From positions 1 through 17,573 of the forward strand of contig JAEOTN010000467.1 in the NCBI GenBank assembly GCA_016839865.1: a stretch of 17,573 bases of DNA, read 5' to 3'. The notes under the pieces were generated by a model that saw nothing but the letters and a program-made list of their open reading frames with translations, made no database searches and had not been told where the DNA came from. The translations under genes and the position numbers were made by a program. Position 1 is the stretch's first letter. Each line of letters begins with the position of its first letter. Positions 1 to 8,111 of the stretch are shown piece by piece. Source of the DNA: Promethearchaeota archaeon. GTDB taxonomy: Archaea > Asgardarchaeota > Lokiarchaeia > Sigynarchaeales > MK-D1.

Positions 1-2
1 CA

Positions 3-719
3 CGTGAATTTTATCCAGAAGAAGTCCCTCGTGAATTCTTTGCCATGTCTCAAAATGACTTAGATACATTATATTTTCCAGAAATTCTGCAGCTGAAAAA
101 AAAATATGAAGAGACTATCATTATTAAAACTGGTTTGGAAATAGATTACATCAGTTGGATTCAAGATCCCATAAACACGTTTATTGATGAGTATTCTGAG
201 AAACTAGACTATATATTTGGAAGTGTACACGTCTTAAAGACTAATGGGACAATATGGGGGATAGATGGGTCACAGTTTACTCATTTTTTTGATAAATTTG
301 GAATCGATGTAGTTTACAAACAATATCTAGATGCGATTTTGGAGCTAATTCACACAGGTAAATATCACATTGTTGCTCATTTAGATCTTCCGAAAAAATA
401 TGGATTTCGTCCCCAAGATAGTAACTGGTATTGGAATCGAATCGCTGAAATTCTAAACGAGGTAAAAAAAGCGGGGATGGGGATTGAAATCAGTACAGCA
501 GGATTGAGAAAATACATTGGGGAAATGTATCCAGAAGAGAGAATTATAAAAATGATAGTGGAGCGTAAAATTCCTCTTATCACATCATCAGATTCCCATA
601 AACCAGAAGAGGTAGGTTATAATTTTGATAAGTTATATCCGTATTTAAGGGATTTGGGAGTTACTCAGTTATGTAATTACCGGAAAGGTGAACAATATTT
701 TATTGGAATTGATGAATGA
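3..719 (+). CDS. Histidinol-phosphatase, PHP family (5'-truncated)
   Basis: Probable PHP-type phosphatase that removes phosphate from L-histidinol phosphate in histidine synthesis. The frame is open to the left edge, and the residues before the first internal ATG at 45 (a REFYPEE-like stretch) fit the family, so the true start lies outside the window. PHP metal-site motifs are visible in order: GLEIDY with its glutamate, FGSVHVL with its histidine, VAHLDLPKKYG, and near the C-terminus SSDSHKPEEVG with the Asp-x-His pair. The N-terminal HxH motif is missing because of truncation. The stop overlaps the following nth start as ATGA, suggesting co-transcription. The family is clear. The exact substrate is inferred from histidinol-phosphatase-like motif spacing, and another PHP phosphoesterase is possible. 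Confidence 0.8.
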   Translation, partial: REFYPEEVPREFFAMSQNDLDTLYFPEILQLKKKYEETIIIKTGLEIDYISWIQDPINTFIDEYSEKLDYIFGSVHVLKTNGTIWGIDGSQFTHFFDKFGIDVVYKQYLDAILELIHTGKYHIVAHLDLPKKYGFRPQDSNWYWNRIAEILNEVKKAGMGIEISTAGLRKYIGEMYPEERIIKMIVERKIPLITSSDSHKPEEVGYNFDKLYPYLRDLGVTQLCNYRKGEQYFIGIDE

Positions 720-1420
720 TGGTAGATCACCCCAAAACTAAGATAGCTGTACAATTTCTGCTTAAAATGATGGATCACTCGGAAAAATACAACGCACAAA
801 CATTGCTTGAAGAAGTTCAACATGATGCGGAAAAGGATAATGAACCAGTAGATCCGTTTAGAGTCTTAATTAGCACAGTATTATCAGTCAGGAATAGAGA
901 TGAGAGCACACGTATCGCGACTGTTAATCTATTCGATAATGCAGGATTAAACTCACCTGAAAAAATACTTAATGCTCCACTTGAACGAGTAGAAGAACTG
1001 ATTCGAAAATCAGGGATGTATAAAACTAAAGCTCAACGCATTAAAGAAATAAGCCGAATTTTGCTAGAAGAACACAAGGGGATTGTACCAAATGATATGG
1101 ATAATTTACTTGCTTTACCTGGAGTAGGTCGTAAGGTTGCCAATTGTGTTTTAGTATATGCTTTCAAGGAACCTGCAATTCCAGTTGACACTCATGTCCA
1201 TCGTATATCAAATAGAATGGGACTAGTTAAGACAAAAAAACCAGAGGATACGGAAAAAAAATTAACTCTGATTTATCCGAAAGAATATTGGTTGGATGTT
1301 AACAATACTTTTGTTTTATTCGGAAAAAAAATTTGCAAACCAATTGGACCACGATGTAATGAATGCCCTATTACCTTAGAATGCCCAAAAATCATCATAA
1401 AACCTCCTCCCAAGAAATAG
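716..1420 (+). CDS. nth: Endonuclease III (DNA glycosylase/AP lyase)
   Basis: Base-excision-repair enzyme that removes oxidised pyrimidines and cleaves the abasic site. The 234-residue protein has a helix-hairpin-helix motif, LPGVGRKVANCV (about 134-145), carrying the catalytic lysine K140. The GPD-type loop VDTHVHR follows with the catalytic aspartate D158. The C-terminus holds a perfect [4Fe-4S] pattern C-x6-C-x2-C-x5-C at C207, C214, C217 and C223. The segment LSVRNRDEST matches the archaeal form of the motif that is LSAQTTD in bacteria. The ATG overlaps the upstream phosphatase stop by 4 bases, so translational coupling is likely. All catalytic residues are intact. Confidence 0.95.
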   Translation: MMVDHPKTKIAVQFLLKMMDHSEKYNAQTLLEEVQHDAEKDNEPVDPFRVLISTVLSVRNRDESTRIATVNLFDNAGLNSPEKILNAPLERVEELIRKSGMYKTKAQRIKEISRILLEEHKGIVPNDMDNLLALPGVGRKVANCVLVYAFKEPAIPVDTHVHRISNRMGLVKTKKPEDTEKKLTLIYPKEYWLDVNNTFVLFGKKICKPIGPRCNECPITLECPKIIIKPPPKK

Positions 1421-1537
1421 TTTTAATTTTTAGAATTTTCGCATAAACTCATTTAGGAGATGTAGAACTAGCTCTAGCAATCGAGTAAAAAGGAATTTCT
1501 AACTTTAATTGCACCTTTCTCCATACACTGGACTACT

Positions 1538-1542
1538 AGGAG
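1538..1542 (+). promoter_or_regulatory. Shine-Dalgarno-like AGGAG before the kinase ATG
   Basis: AGGAG ends 11 bases before the ATG at 1554. It supports that codon over the upstream in-frame TTG at 1509, which would add 15 residues. Most other genes here lack a clear Shine-Dalgarno site, so this one helps decide the start. Confidence 0.45.
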
Positions 1543-1553
1543 CTCTCTGTAAT

Positions 1554-3548
1554 ATGAACGTACAAGATGACAAACATCCAAAAGAACAGATATCGTCTAA
1601 TTCTGATGAGATCATTAGTATTGACGCATTGGATGCCACCGAAGATGAGATTCCTGAGCAAGAAGATATAACTATTCCTACTCCACCACCGCAATTGGAA
1701 GATACTTTAAATACCAGTCGAAAACAATTCTTTAATCAAATCCTTGAGATGATTCATTCCTTAAGTGAACATTCAGATGTAATCACTAAGATATTGGATG
1801 ATGGATGTTCCATATTAAACGCTACATCTGCAGCGTTAGTAATTTGGGAGGATAAATTAGGATTTTTTAACTCGATTTCAGGATTCTCGGAAGATGTAAA
1901 CATTCGTGGACATTTGATAAATACCAATGAAGGTTTGTGTGGAAGAGTTTATTCTGAGCAGAAAACCATTTGGATCCGTAATTACAGTAAATCAATCTAT
2001 TGCTATAAGTTATTCAAGAAGTTAAATTACAAATATGCAATTGGTTCTCCAATCATAATCCGAAAAGCGATTATTGGAAGTATTTGTTTTTATTATGATT
2101 CACTACCAAAGACTGACAATGAAGTTTTAAAGCGATTTGTTGAAGACCTTAGTCAACAGCTTAGTATTGTAATAATAAATTCTCGGATTTACCAAGCACT
2201 TCAAGAAAAATCTGAAAAATTGGAGAGTACAGTAAAATTTCTAAATTTATTATTGGATCGATCTCCTAATATTGTAATCAATCTAGATAGTAATGGAAAA
2301 ATTCAATATTGGAATAAAACTGCATCAGATGTTTTAGGATATTCTCCACATGAGATGGCCGATTGTAATATTCCCCTTGCAGATCATGCAAATTCAGAAA
2401 CTTTTTTGCAGTATTTTATCGATGCCAGGAAGGGTGTTACATATGAAAAAGCTCCTTTGGATTTTAGGAAAAGCAATGATGAGATCATTACTCTTAATTT
2501 GAAAATTATTCCTATCCGACGGAAAAAAGGAGATGAAGCACAATCCATCTTGATTTTTGCCACGGATGTATCAAAAAAGCAAATATTGGAACAAAAAATC
2601 AAACAAGCCGAACAAGAAATCACCGAACATAAACAAGAATTAGAAAAAACTCAAGAATTATTGGATGGAGTTCGATCTGATCTCGCAGATGCCGAGAAAC
2701 TGGCCCTTATTGGAAGAATTTATGGGAATTTGGCAAACCAAATCAATAATCCTTTAATGATTATTAGTAATTGGGTACAGGTATTAATGGATTCTCACGA
2801 GGAAGATCCCTCTCCAAAAAGTCAAGAAATACATTCTTACTTACTTGAGATTCCCTCAGAGATTGAACGAATTGCAGAAATTGTTCGAAAAATCAGAGTA
2901 TATTCGGAAATTGCTACACAAAAACAAATGCGTGAGATTTCGGTGGTTAACGCACTGAAAGATGCGATAAAAGATATTAAAAAATACATCAAAGGTGAGC
3001 GTATAAAAATCGATGTTACTTCAAATCTGAATAGGAAACCACCGATGATTATGGGTAGATATCAGCATTTGAAAACCTGTTTCGCTCATATGTTGGAAAA
3101 TTCCATAATTTCTCTACGATACAAGGAACTATATGCAAAATTAGGACTTATCGACAAGAAATGGGATAGGAAAATTAAGATTACCGTTGATGAGAAAGTT
3201 ATCAACCAAACTCCTTATGTCAGAATAGAAATATATGATTCTGGCATTGGAATTAATCGGGATGAGATTCGAAATGTCAAGAAGCCGTTCCACTCTAATT
3301 GGCCTACTGCCGATGATGTAATGGATCTTGCGGAATCTCAGGGAAAATCAATAAAATCTAAGAATAGAGAGCTTCTAGAACAATTTTGTTCAGAAGGATT
3401 CAAACAGAAACTTAAAGATAAGAATTTCTGCGTAGGGATGGGACTTACAATTGCAACTTTGATAGTAAAGGCTCATTCGGGTAATATTTATGCAAAATCT
3501 ACTCAACTTAAGGGAATATCCTTTATAATGGACTTCAAACAATCGTAG
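1554..3548 (+). CDS. GAF-PAS sensor kinase-like protein lacking the H-box histidine
   Basis: Probably cytoplasmic signal-transduction protein of 664 residues; no membrane segment is evident. It starts with an acidic, low-complexity N-terminus. A GAF-like domain follows (about bases 1730-2200), then a PAS domain (2230-2580, with NLDSNGKIQYWN and VLGYSPHEM), then a short coiled coil. The dimerisation region reads GNLANQINNPL where histidine kinases have AHEINNPL, so the phospho-accepting His is Asn395 (codon AAC at 2736). The ATPase part looks functional: N-box HMLENSIISL, G1 YDSGIGI, an F-box-like PFHSNWPT and G2 CVGMGLTIA. The response regulator gene follows after 71 bases. It may be a pseudokinase or allosteric partner, or may use another residue. 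An alternative start is TTG at 1509. Confidence 0.85.
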   Translation: MNVQDDKHPKEQISSNSDEIISIDALDATEDEIPEQEDITIPTPPPQLEDTLNTSRKQFFNQILEMIHSLSEHSDVITKILDDGCSILNATSAALVIWEDKLGFFNSISGFSEDVNIRGHLINTNEGLCGRVYSEQKTIWIRNYSKSIYCYKLFKKLNYKYAIGSPIIIRKAIIGSICFYYDSLPKTDNEVLKRFVEDLSQQLSIVIINSRIYQALQEKSEKLESTVKFLNLLLDRSPNIVINLDSNGKIQYWNKTASDVLGYSPHEMADCNIPLADHANSETFLQYFIDARKGVTYEKAPLDFRKSNDEIITLNLKIIPIRRKKGDEAQSILIFATDVSKKQILEQKIKQAEQEITEHKQELEKTQELLDGVRSDLADAEKLALIGRIYGNLANQINNPLMIISNWVQVLMDSHEEDPSPKSQEIHSYLLEIPSEIERIAEIVRKIRVYSEIATQKQMREISVVNALKDAIKDIKKYIKGERIKIDVTSNLNRKPPMIMGRYQHLKTCFAHMLENSIISLRYKELYAKLGLIDKKWDRKIKITVDEKVINQTPYVRIEIYDSGIGINRDEIRNVKKPFHSNWPTADDVMDLAESQGKSIKSKNRELLEQFCSEGFKQKLKDKNFCVGMGLTIATLIVKAHSGNIYAKSTQLKGISFIMDFKQS

Positions 3549-3574
3549 GAGTTAAAGTAGGTTTTGACAAAGTA

Positions 3575-3583
3575 TTTATAATA
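3575..3583 (+). promoter_or_regulatory. TATA-box-like element before the response regulator
   Basis: TTTATAATA lies about 40 bases before the GTG start, in the 71-base gap after the kinase gene. An archaeal start site about 25 bases downstream would leave a leader of roughly 10-20 bases, so the regulator may have its own promoter. The inference rests on sequence resemblance alone. Confidence 0.4.
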
Positions 3584-3619
3584 ATAAATCGGTGAAAATA
3601 GCCACAACAAACAAAATAG

Positions 3620-4297
3620 GTGATACAAATTTCCACAACAAATGCAAGAATATTGGTTATTGATGATGAGAAATCCATCCGTGTAACCTTAAAGAAAATT
3701 CTTGAACGGGAGAATTTTACGGTAGAAACTGCACGAGATTTTCAAAATGTTAAATCCATATTGAATGCTGAGAACCCTAACTTCGATTTATTACTAGTTG
3801 ATCTAGTATTACCTAAAACAAATGGCATTGATATTGTAAAACATTTCAATGAGAAATACGATTTTGATATTCCGGTCATATTTCTGACTGGAGAGCCAAA
3901 TTTGGACTCTGCAATTAATGCTTTAAGATTAGGTGCTTATGACTACATCGAAAAACCGATACAGAAAACTAAATTGCTAGAAGTTATCCAGTATGCATTA
4001 AAACGGAAGAAAAGCGAAGAGACTATCCAAGATAAACGAATGGCTGTAAAAATGGACCAAAAATTGAAAGGTTTAGAGAAAAATCTTCAATCTGGCATCA
4101 TTACAAGTTTTACCGTCAAAGTAGATGCACTCCGAGATAAAATCGATTATATAAAAAAGGGAAAAGCAGGAAAAGTACCTTCCAATTTATCCGCTGAAAT
4201 CGCTGTTCTTGATAAATTAATCAATGATCTTGAGTTAGAAATAAAAAAAAGTAACCATCTAGGAAAATTCATTCGAGACATATCGAAAAAGAAATAA
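3620..4297 (+). CDS. Response regulator, receiver plus C-terminal helical region
   Basis: CheY-like receiver, residues about 9-128. The acidic pair D15-D16 sits in VIDDE, the phospho-accepting D61 in LLLVDLVLP, T90 in FLTG and K112 in IEKPI, so the phosphorylation site is complete. The start is GTG at 3620: an in-frame TAG lies just before it and no ATG precedes the receiver core. Residues 130-225 are Lys/Glu-rich and look helical or coiled. I recognise no helix-turn-helix, GGDEF or other known output, so it is not an obvious transcription factor. Its neighbour upstream is a kinase-like protein without the H-box histidine, so the phosphate donor may be another kinase. Confidence 0.9.
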   Translation: MIQISTTNARILVIDDEKSIRVTLKKILERENFTVETARDFQNVKSILNAENPNFDLLLVDLVLPKTNGIDIVKHFNEKYDFDIPVIFLTGEPNLDSAINALRLGAYDYIEKPIQKTKLLEVIQYALKRKKSEETIQDKRMAVKMDQKLKGLEKNLQSGIITSFTVKVDALRDKIDYIKKGKAGKVPSNLSAEIAVLDKLINDLELEIKKSNHLGKFIRDISKKK

Positions 4298-4372
4298 AAA
4301 TTCTTTTTACCACATACAAGTAATATTCAAATAGGGAAATATAGAATATTAGAATAAACGAGTGGGTACATC

Positions 4373-4732
4373 ATGAGTGATGAAATTATAAACGAAATTG
4401 CACAATCCTTAAAAAAAATTAAGGGAATACATGGGTCTGCTATTATTGAGAAATACGGTGAAATTACTGGATTTGCGTTACCTGGGTGGGTGGATCCCGA
4501 GGGAGTGAGTGCCATGGTTGCTCTGATCTTAAAGGCTAGTGAACGTGCAACTAAGGAGTTGGATCAAGGGGAGCTATTAACAGCTACTTTGGAAAATGAA
4601 AAAGGGAAATTAGTATTCACTCCGATTGGGGATAAAGTTATTGTTATAATTACAACGAAGGAAGCTCAATTGGGATTAATAACCTTAAAATTGGAAGCGG
4701 CACGTCAAAAATTACGGTCACAGACCATCTAA
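4373..4732 (+). CDS. Roadblock/LC7 domain protein
   Basis: A 119-residue single-domain protein of the Roadblock/LC7 (MglB-like) fold. The helix NEIAQSLKKIKGI is followed by the strand GSAIIEKYGEITGF, a long central helix, then the strands TATLENEKGKLVFTPIG and KVIVIITTKEAQLG, and a final helix. Members are known to dimerise and act as regulators or scaffolds of small GTPases; no GTPase is encoded in this window. They are numerous in Asgard genomes, which contributes to the lineage inference. The ATG at 4373 gives a full-length domain, and no Shine-Dalgarno site is evident. The gene sits 75 bases after the response regulator on the same strand, so a shared signalling role is possible but unproven. 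Confidence 0.85.
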   Translation: MSDEIINEIAQSLKKIKGIHGSAIIEKYGEITGFALPGWVDPEGVSAMVALILKASERATKELDQGELLTATLENEKGKLVFTPIGDKVIVIITTKEAQLGLITLKLEAARQKLRSQTI

Positions 4733-4736
4733 ATCA

Positions 4737-4742
4737 TTTTTT
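4737..4742 (+). terminator. T-run at the end of the Roadblock gene
   Basis: Six consecutive T residues follow the Roadblock stop by 4 bases, in the 8-base gap to the convergent membrane-protein gene. Archaeal RNA polymerase commonly terminates at T-runs without a hairpin. This is a weak call from composition only. Confidence 0.3.
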
Positions 4743-5127
4743 ACCATACATAAGCATTCAAGAAATGGATTAACTCTATCACTCCTACAGCAATAAAAAA
4801 CATGCTTAAGAGGAAAATGACGAAAGTCATTATACCACCACCCGGACTGCTAATATATTTTGTAATGAATTTTCTTTGAGGAGGAGCTCCTGCTTCTTCT
4901 TCGACTTTTATTCTTCTTCGAACTTTCCGCATATGAAATGGTGCAGTAAGATAAGAACCCGTACCACCATAAAGGATCAGCCCCAAACCTGCAGATACTG
5001 CCCATCTAAAGCTTAGCTGCCAACTAAAGGTTAAGGATAGACTTCCTATTATAAATAGAGCAATACCACTACAGAACATCAAAATAAATTGGATTCTCTG
5101 CAATTTTTCATAGGTTTCTTTATCCAT
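4741..5127 (-). CDS. Small three-helix membrane protein, unknown function
   Basis: I do not recognise this family. The start is taken at the ATG at 5127 (128 residues); an in-frame GTG at 5139 would add four. Three hydrophobic stretches are visible: QFILMFCSGIALFIIGSL, AVSAGLGLILYGGTGSYL and IMTFVIFLLSMFFIAVGVIEL. Between the second and third lies a strongly basic loop (RKVRRRIK) followed by an acidic patch (VEEEAG), probably cytoplasmic. The gene is convergent with the Roadblock gene and divergent from the nurA operon, so it is probably transcribed alone. Confidence 0.65.
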   Translation of the reverse strand: MDKETYEKLQRIQFILMFCSGIALFIIGSLSLTFSWQLSFRWAVSAGLGLILYGGTGSYLTAPFHMRKVRRRIKVEEEAGAPPQRKFITKYISSPGGGIMTFVIFLLSMFFIAVGVIELIHFLNAYVW

Positions 5128-5162
5128 TTTGTTATCCACTGATTTAATGCCAAATCTGTGTA

Positions 5163-5174
5163 TATGATATCATA
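5163..5174. promoter_or_regulatory. Perfect 12-bp palindrome in a divergent promoter region
   Basis: TATGATATCATA is its own reverse complement. It lies 36 bases upstream of the membrane-protein ATG on the minus strand, close to the expected TATA-box position for a short-leader transcript. It could be the core promoter, an operator overlapping it, or chance in AT-rich DNA. The rest of the 225-base gap (5140-5364) holds no recognisable RNA gene. It contains the T/A-rich stretch 5241-5252, a possible TATA box for the nurA operon. Confidence 0.3.
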
Positions 5175-5262
5175 ACCAAGATATAACACTTATCGTCGAT
5201 TTTCTGTATTTTCTATCCAGAAATATGATACACTCAGCATTTTTTTAATAAAGACTTGTTAA

Positions 5263-5361
5263 ATGACATTAAAAGAAGCGATCCAACCTAGATGCACACG
5301 ATTGAAAGTTCTTCGTGGAAAGTTTCACTTATCAGATTTTTTTCGAAAGAGGGCTATCTAA
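5263..5361 (+). other. Candidate 32-codon leader ORF, in frame with nurA
   Basis: A short ATG-to-TAA frame encodes 32 residues with a basic C-terminal half (FFRKRAI at the end). It is in frame with nurA: after its TAA comes one AAA codon and then the nurA ATG. It could be a regulatory upstream ORF, a remnant of an N-terminal extension cut off by a stop mutation, or chance. No family is recognised, and frames this short are often random. Confidence 0.2.
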
Positions 5362-5364
5362 AAA

Positions 5365-6441
5365 ATGAGAAAAGACGAGATTCAAGAGATAATCAGAATA
5401 TTGAAATCCATTCGTAAAGATCCTGCTGAATTTGACCCAAAAAAAGAAAAGGATGAACCTCCCCAAATTCAGGCAGTTGAGTTTGCATTACCTTCAAACC
5501 TGCAAGATATAATCCCTTGTATTGCCGTAGATGGTTCATATTGCTTTTTATTTTCGTTCTTAGGTTCAGAAACATGGATTGCATTATTTCGAATTGCGAT
5601 TTTGGATTATAAAATCGAAATCAAGAATGATAAAATTCATTACATTCAAAATAATCCTCCAAAATATTTTGATCACTTGAGTTTAATTAGCTTCAATCCA
5701 GATATTCTGAAATATCAGTATCCCCTTTATAGTCAAATTGCGAAGATTGCTGAACGCTTTCCAGAACGAAAAGCCTCCTTATTTGCAAGCAACCTCCTCT
5801 CTTATTTAGAGGAAAAAGCTTTACTTCAAATATCCTCAGAATATTCGAATTGCATTTTATTGAAAGATAGTGCCTTACTTTCCTTTAAGGGAATACCTAA
5901 AATCAGCTTTTTGAAAGAAATTAATGAAAATTGTAAAGCAAATGATATTTTATTTGCAGGAATTTCCAAATCCACAACCTTGCGTTACTTTGAACATGCG
6001 TTGACCGACGATTATTATCTCAAGCGATTTTTTGATAAAAAATACGCAAATCTGACCTACATACCCGTATCTAAAGATCATTTCAAGAAACAACAAAGGT
6101 ATGATGTGTGGGGGGATGTCTACATAGCGAAATTGCATGAATCTGCAACAAAATGGTTCCGAGTAGATGTGGGTGTTGATAGAGGGAATGTGGATTCCTT
6201 ATTCTCTATATTAGCTTTGTATTCAAAAGTCCATCTGCTTCCTGGATATCCAATTAGTTTAATTGAAGCGCATAAACTTGCAAAGAGTGTGAGAGATTTA
6301 AAGACAACGTATGAATTAGAAATTATTGATTATTTGAAAGAAATTGGGATTTCTCCCGAAGAATTAATTGCAGGAGAAGTGGATGTTGAAGGTAGAGAGT
6401 ATGGCTCATTCCACGAACTCCTTGATGATTTAGCAAAATAA
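5365..6441 (+). CDS. nurA: NurA 5'-to-3' nuclease
   Basis: The nuclease partner of the HerA translocase, degrading the 5' strand at DNA breaks to start homologous recombination. Family motifs in the 358 residues are: IAVDGSY (D56), the first metal-binding aspartate; E149/E150 in YLEEKALL; LLKDSALLSF (D168); the FAGISKSTTLR segment; and the late GYPISLIEAHKLA with Y296 and H303. The C-terminus carries about 45 residues beyond that motif, ending in an acidic tail. It is the first clear gene of an operon with herA (14-base gap) and the Mre11-Rad50 gene. The ATG at 5365 is the only sensible start, because an in-frame TAA lies 3 bases before it. The function is well supported by motifs and context. 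Confidence 0.9.
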   Translation: MRKDEIQEIIRILKSIRKDPAEFDPKKEKDEPPQIQAVEFALPSNLQDIIPCIAVDGSYCFLFSFLGSETWIALFRIAILDYKIEIKNDKIHYIQNNPPKYFDHLSLISFNPDILKYQYPLYSQIAKIAERFPERKASLFASNLLSYLEEKALLQISSEYSNCILLKDSALLSFKGIPKISFLKEINENCKANDILFAGISKSTTLRYFEHALTDDYYLKRFFDKKYANLTYIPVSKDHFKKQQRYDVWGDVYIAKLHESATKWFRVDVGVDRGNVDSLFSILALYSKVHLLPGYPISLIEAHKLAKSVRDLKTTYELEIIDYLKEIGISPEELIAGEVDVEGREYGSFHELLDDLAK

Positions 6442-6455
6442 AAAATGATGATGGA

Positions 6456-8105
6456 ATGGCAAAAAAAGAACCAAAAATGGATTTTGAAGAACTAAAAAAA
6501 CCAGAAGGAAAAGAGAAAATAGGAGAAGTGTGTCATGCAGACACTGAAGCTCGAATATCTCTGAAAATCATGGAAAGTCCAGATGATTTAAAGCTAGGAC
6601 AACCGATTATTGTAGATACAAAGAAATTTCTATATTATTGTATGCTGGGTAGATTGTACTATCCCGTGAATGATACTGTAATGAAGTTTGCGAATACCGC
6701 ATTAACCAACTTGATTCCATCTACCCAAATTGAAGGAGTGAGAGGAAAGGAATTTTATGGACTTGCTGACCTTAATTGTTTGAAAATTATCACCTTAGAT
6801 GAGAATGGGCGAAAAATTGAAGGGGAATTTCGCGAATTTGACACAGTTCCTCCAGTATTTTCCGATTGCAGAGAAGTTACGGAAGACGAGATTAATCATA
6901 TTTTCAAGAAATCGGATACTACTGAATCAATTGGGAAATTGCGCGGATTTGATTTTGATATTCCGATTGATTTTGCTACTCTCGTAAAAAAACCATTTGG
7001 GATATTTGGCAGGACAGGAATTGGGAAATCTATACTAAATAAGCTTATTTGTCTCTATATTTTAAAGCAGAAAGCCTCTCGTCTATTGATTTTTGATATG
7101 CAAGGGGAATATGGATTATATTCGAGAGCGGAAGATAAATCAAAGGGATTGAAATATTTCTTTGATGAGGATATTCAGATCTACCGGCTAGATGCGCAAA
7201 AAGTAATCGATGGGGCAGAACCTTTCACATTTTATAAAGAAAACATTACTCCGGGAGATATCATTGCCAGTACTCAAACGTTAAGTGAGCCGGCTAAAAA
7301 TACCCTTAGAACTCTGAATCGTGAAAGAACTCAATCAAGTTCTTCTGTTGATTTATTGACATTCATCGAGAATTATAATGCTCAATCAAATCCTGGTGTA
7401 CATGAGGGGTCTTTAAATGCTCTAATTAATCGAATTAGTCGATTTAATGATTATGCTTTCCTTATTCCTGAAAAACCTAAAATAAAAGACAGTATCGAAA
7501 ACATGTTTGAGAATATTAAACAAGGAAAGTCCATCGTAATTGATTTTGGGGATTATGGTGTAGACACTTTTCTCTACTATTTTGTAGCAAACGCAATTAC
7601 GCGTCGTTTATACGAAATGTATTCAAGAAAAGAAGCAAATAAAGAAATGAATCTTCCACCTTTAGTTGTAGTTTTAGAAGAAGCTCATAAATTTTTACAG
7701 CCTGGAATCATCAATTACACCATTTTTGATCGAATCGCAAGAGAAATGCGGAAATTCCAGTTAACCCTTGCTTTTGTTGATCAACGACCCTCTCAAATTG
7801 ATGAAGAAGTCATGTCCCAAGTAGCAAATCGATTTGTAATGCACTTGACTGATAAACGAGATATGGATATCACTGTCGGTACATTAACCGATCCTCAACA
7901 ATATCGAAAAATTATTTCTGGATTGCTTAAAAGAGAGTGTTTAGTTTACGGTGATGCCATATCCGTGCCAACGATAATTAATATCAAGGATTACCATGCT
8001 GAAAAAGCGATAAAAAAATCATTAGGTGTCAAGAAAACCCAAACAGAAGTTAAAGAAGAATTAGCTAAAGGCGATATGAGAAAACTATTCGCAAAGAAAG
8101 AGTAG
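6456..8105 (+). CDS. herA: HerA hexameric DNA translocase
   Basis: FtsK/HerA-superfamily ATPase that forms a hexameric ring and, with NurA, drives end resection. The 549-residue protein has a charged N-terminal tail, a HAS-barrel-like beta region (about 25-140) and the ATPase core. Walker A is GRTGIGKS at 185-192 (K191). FDMQGEYG (213-220) matches the family's conserved D-x-x-G-E-Y segment. Walker B is LVVVLEEAH at 403-411 (E408/E409). VDQRPSQIDEEVMSQ and RFVMHL are typical of the C-terminal core. The length fits the archaeal family. The gene is 14 bases after nurA and 6 bases before the Mre11-Rad50 gene, so all three are almost certainly co-transcribed. Confidence 0.95.
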   Translation: MAKKEPKMDFEELKKPEGKEKIGEVCHADTEARISLKIMESPDDLKLGQPIIVDTKKFLYYCMLGRLYYPVNDTVMKFANTALTNLIPSTQIEGVRGKEFYGLADLNCLKIITLDENGRKIEGEFREFDTVPPVFSDCREVTEDEINHIFKKSDTTESIGKLRGFDFDIPIDFATLVKKPFGIFGRTGIGKSILNKLICLYILKQKASRLLIFDMQGEYGLYSRAEDKSKGLKYFFDEDIQIYRLDAQKVIDGAEPFTFYKENITPGDIIASTQTLSEPAKNTLRTLNRERTQSSSSVDLLTFIENYNAQSNPGVHEGSLNALINRISRFNDYAFLIPEKPKIKDSIENMFENIKQGKSIVIDFGDYGVDTFLYYFVANAITRRLYEMYSRKEANKEMNLPPLVVVLEEAHKFLQPGIINYTIFDRIAREMRKFQLTLAFVDQRPSQIDEEVMSQVANRFVMHLTDKRDMDITVGTLTDPQQYRKIISGLLKRECLVYGDAISVPTIINIKDYHAEKAIKKSLGVKKTQTEVKEELAKGDMRKLFAKKE

Positions 8106-8111
8106 AATCCT

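Noticed and set aside
45..719. ATG at 45 as the start of the histidinol-phosphatase gene
   Set aside because: The frame is open to the window edge, and the preceding residues match the family, so the gene is truncated rather than starting here.
1509..1553. TTG at 1509 as the kinase start
   Set aside because: The ATG at 1554 has an AGGAG upstream, and the extra 15 residues look like translated intergenic DNA.
3564..3569. TTGACA, a bacterial -35-like hexamer before the response regulator
   Set aside because: The gene content is archaeal. The adjacent TTTATAATA is better read as an archaeal TATA box, and the hexamer is common by chance.
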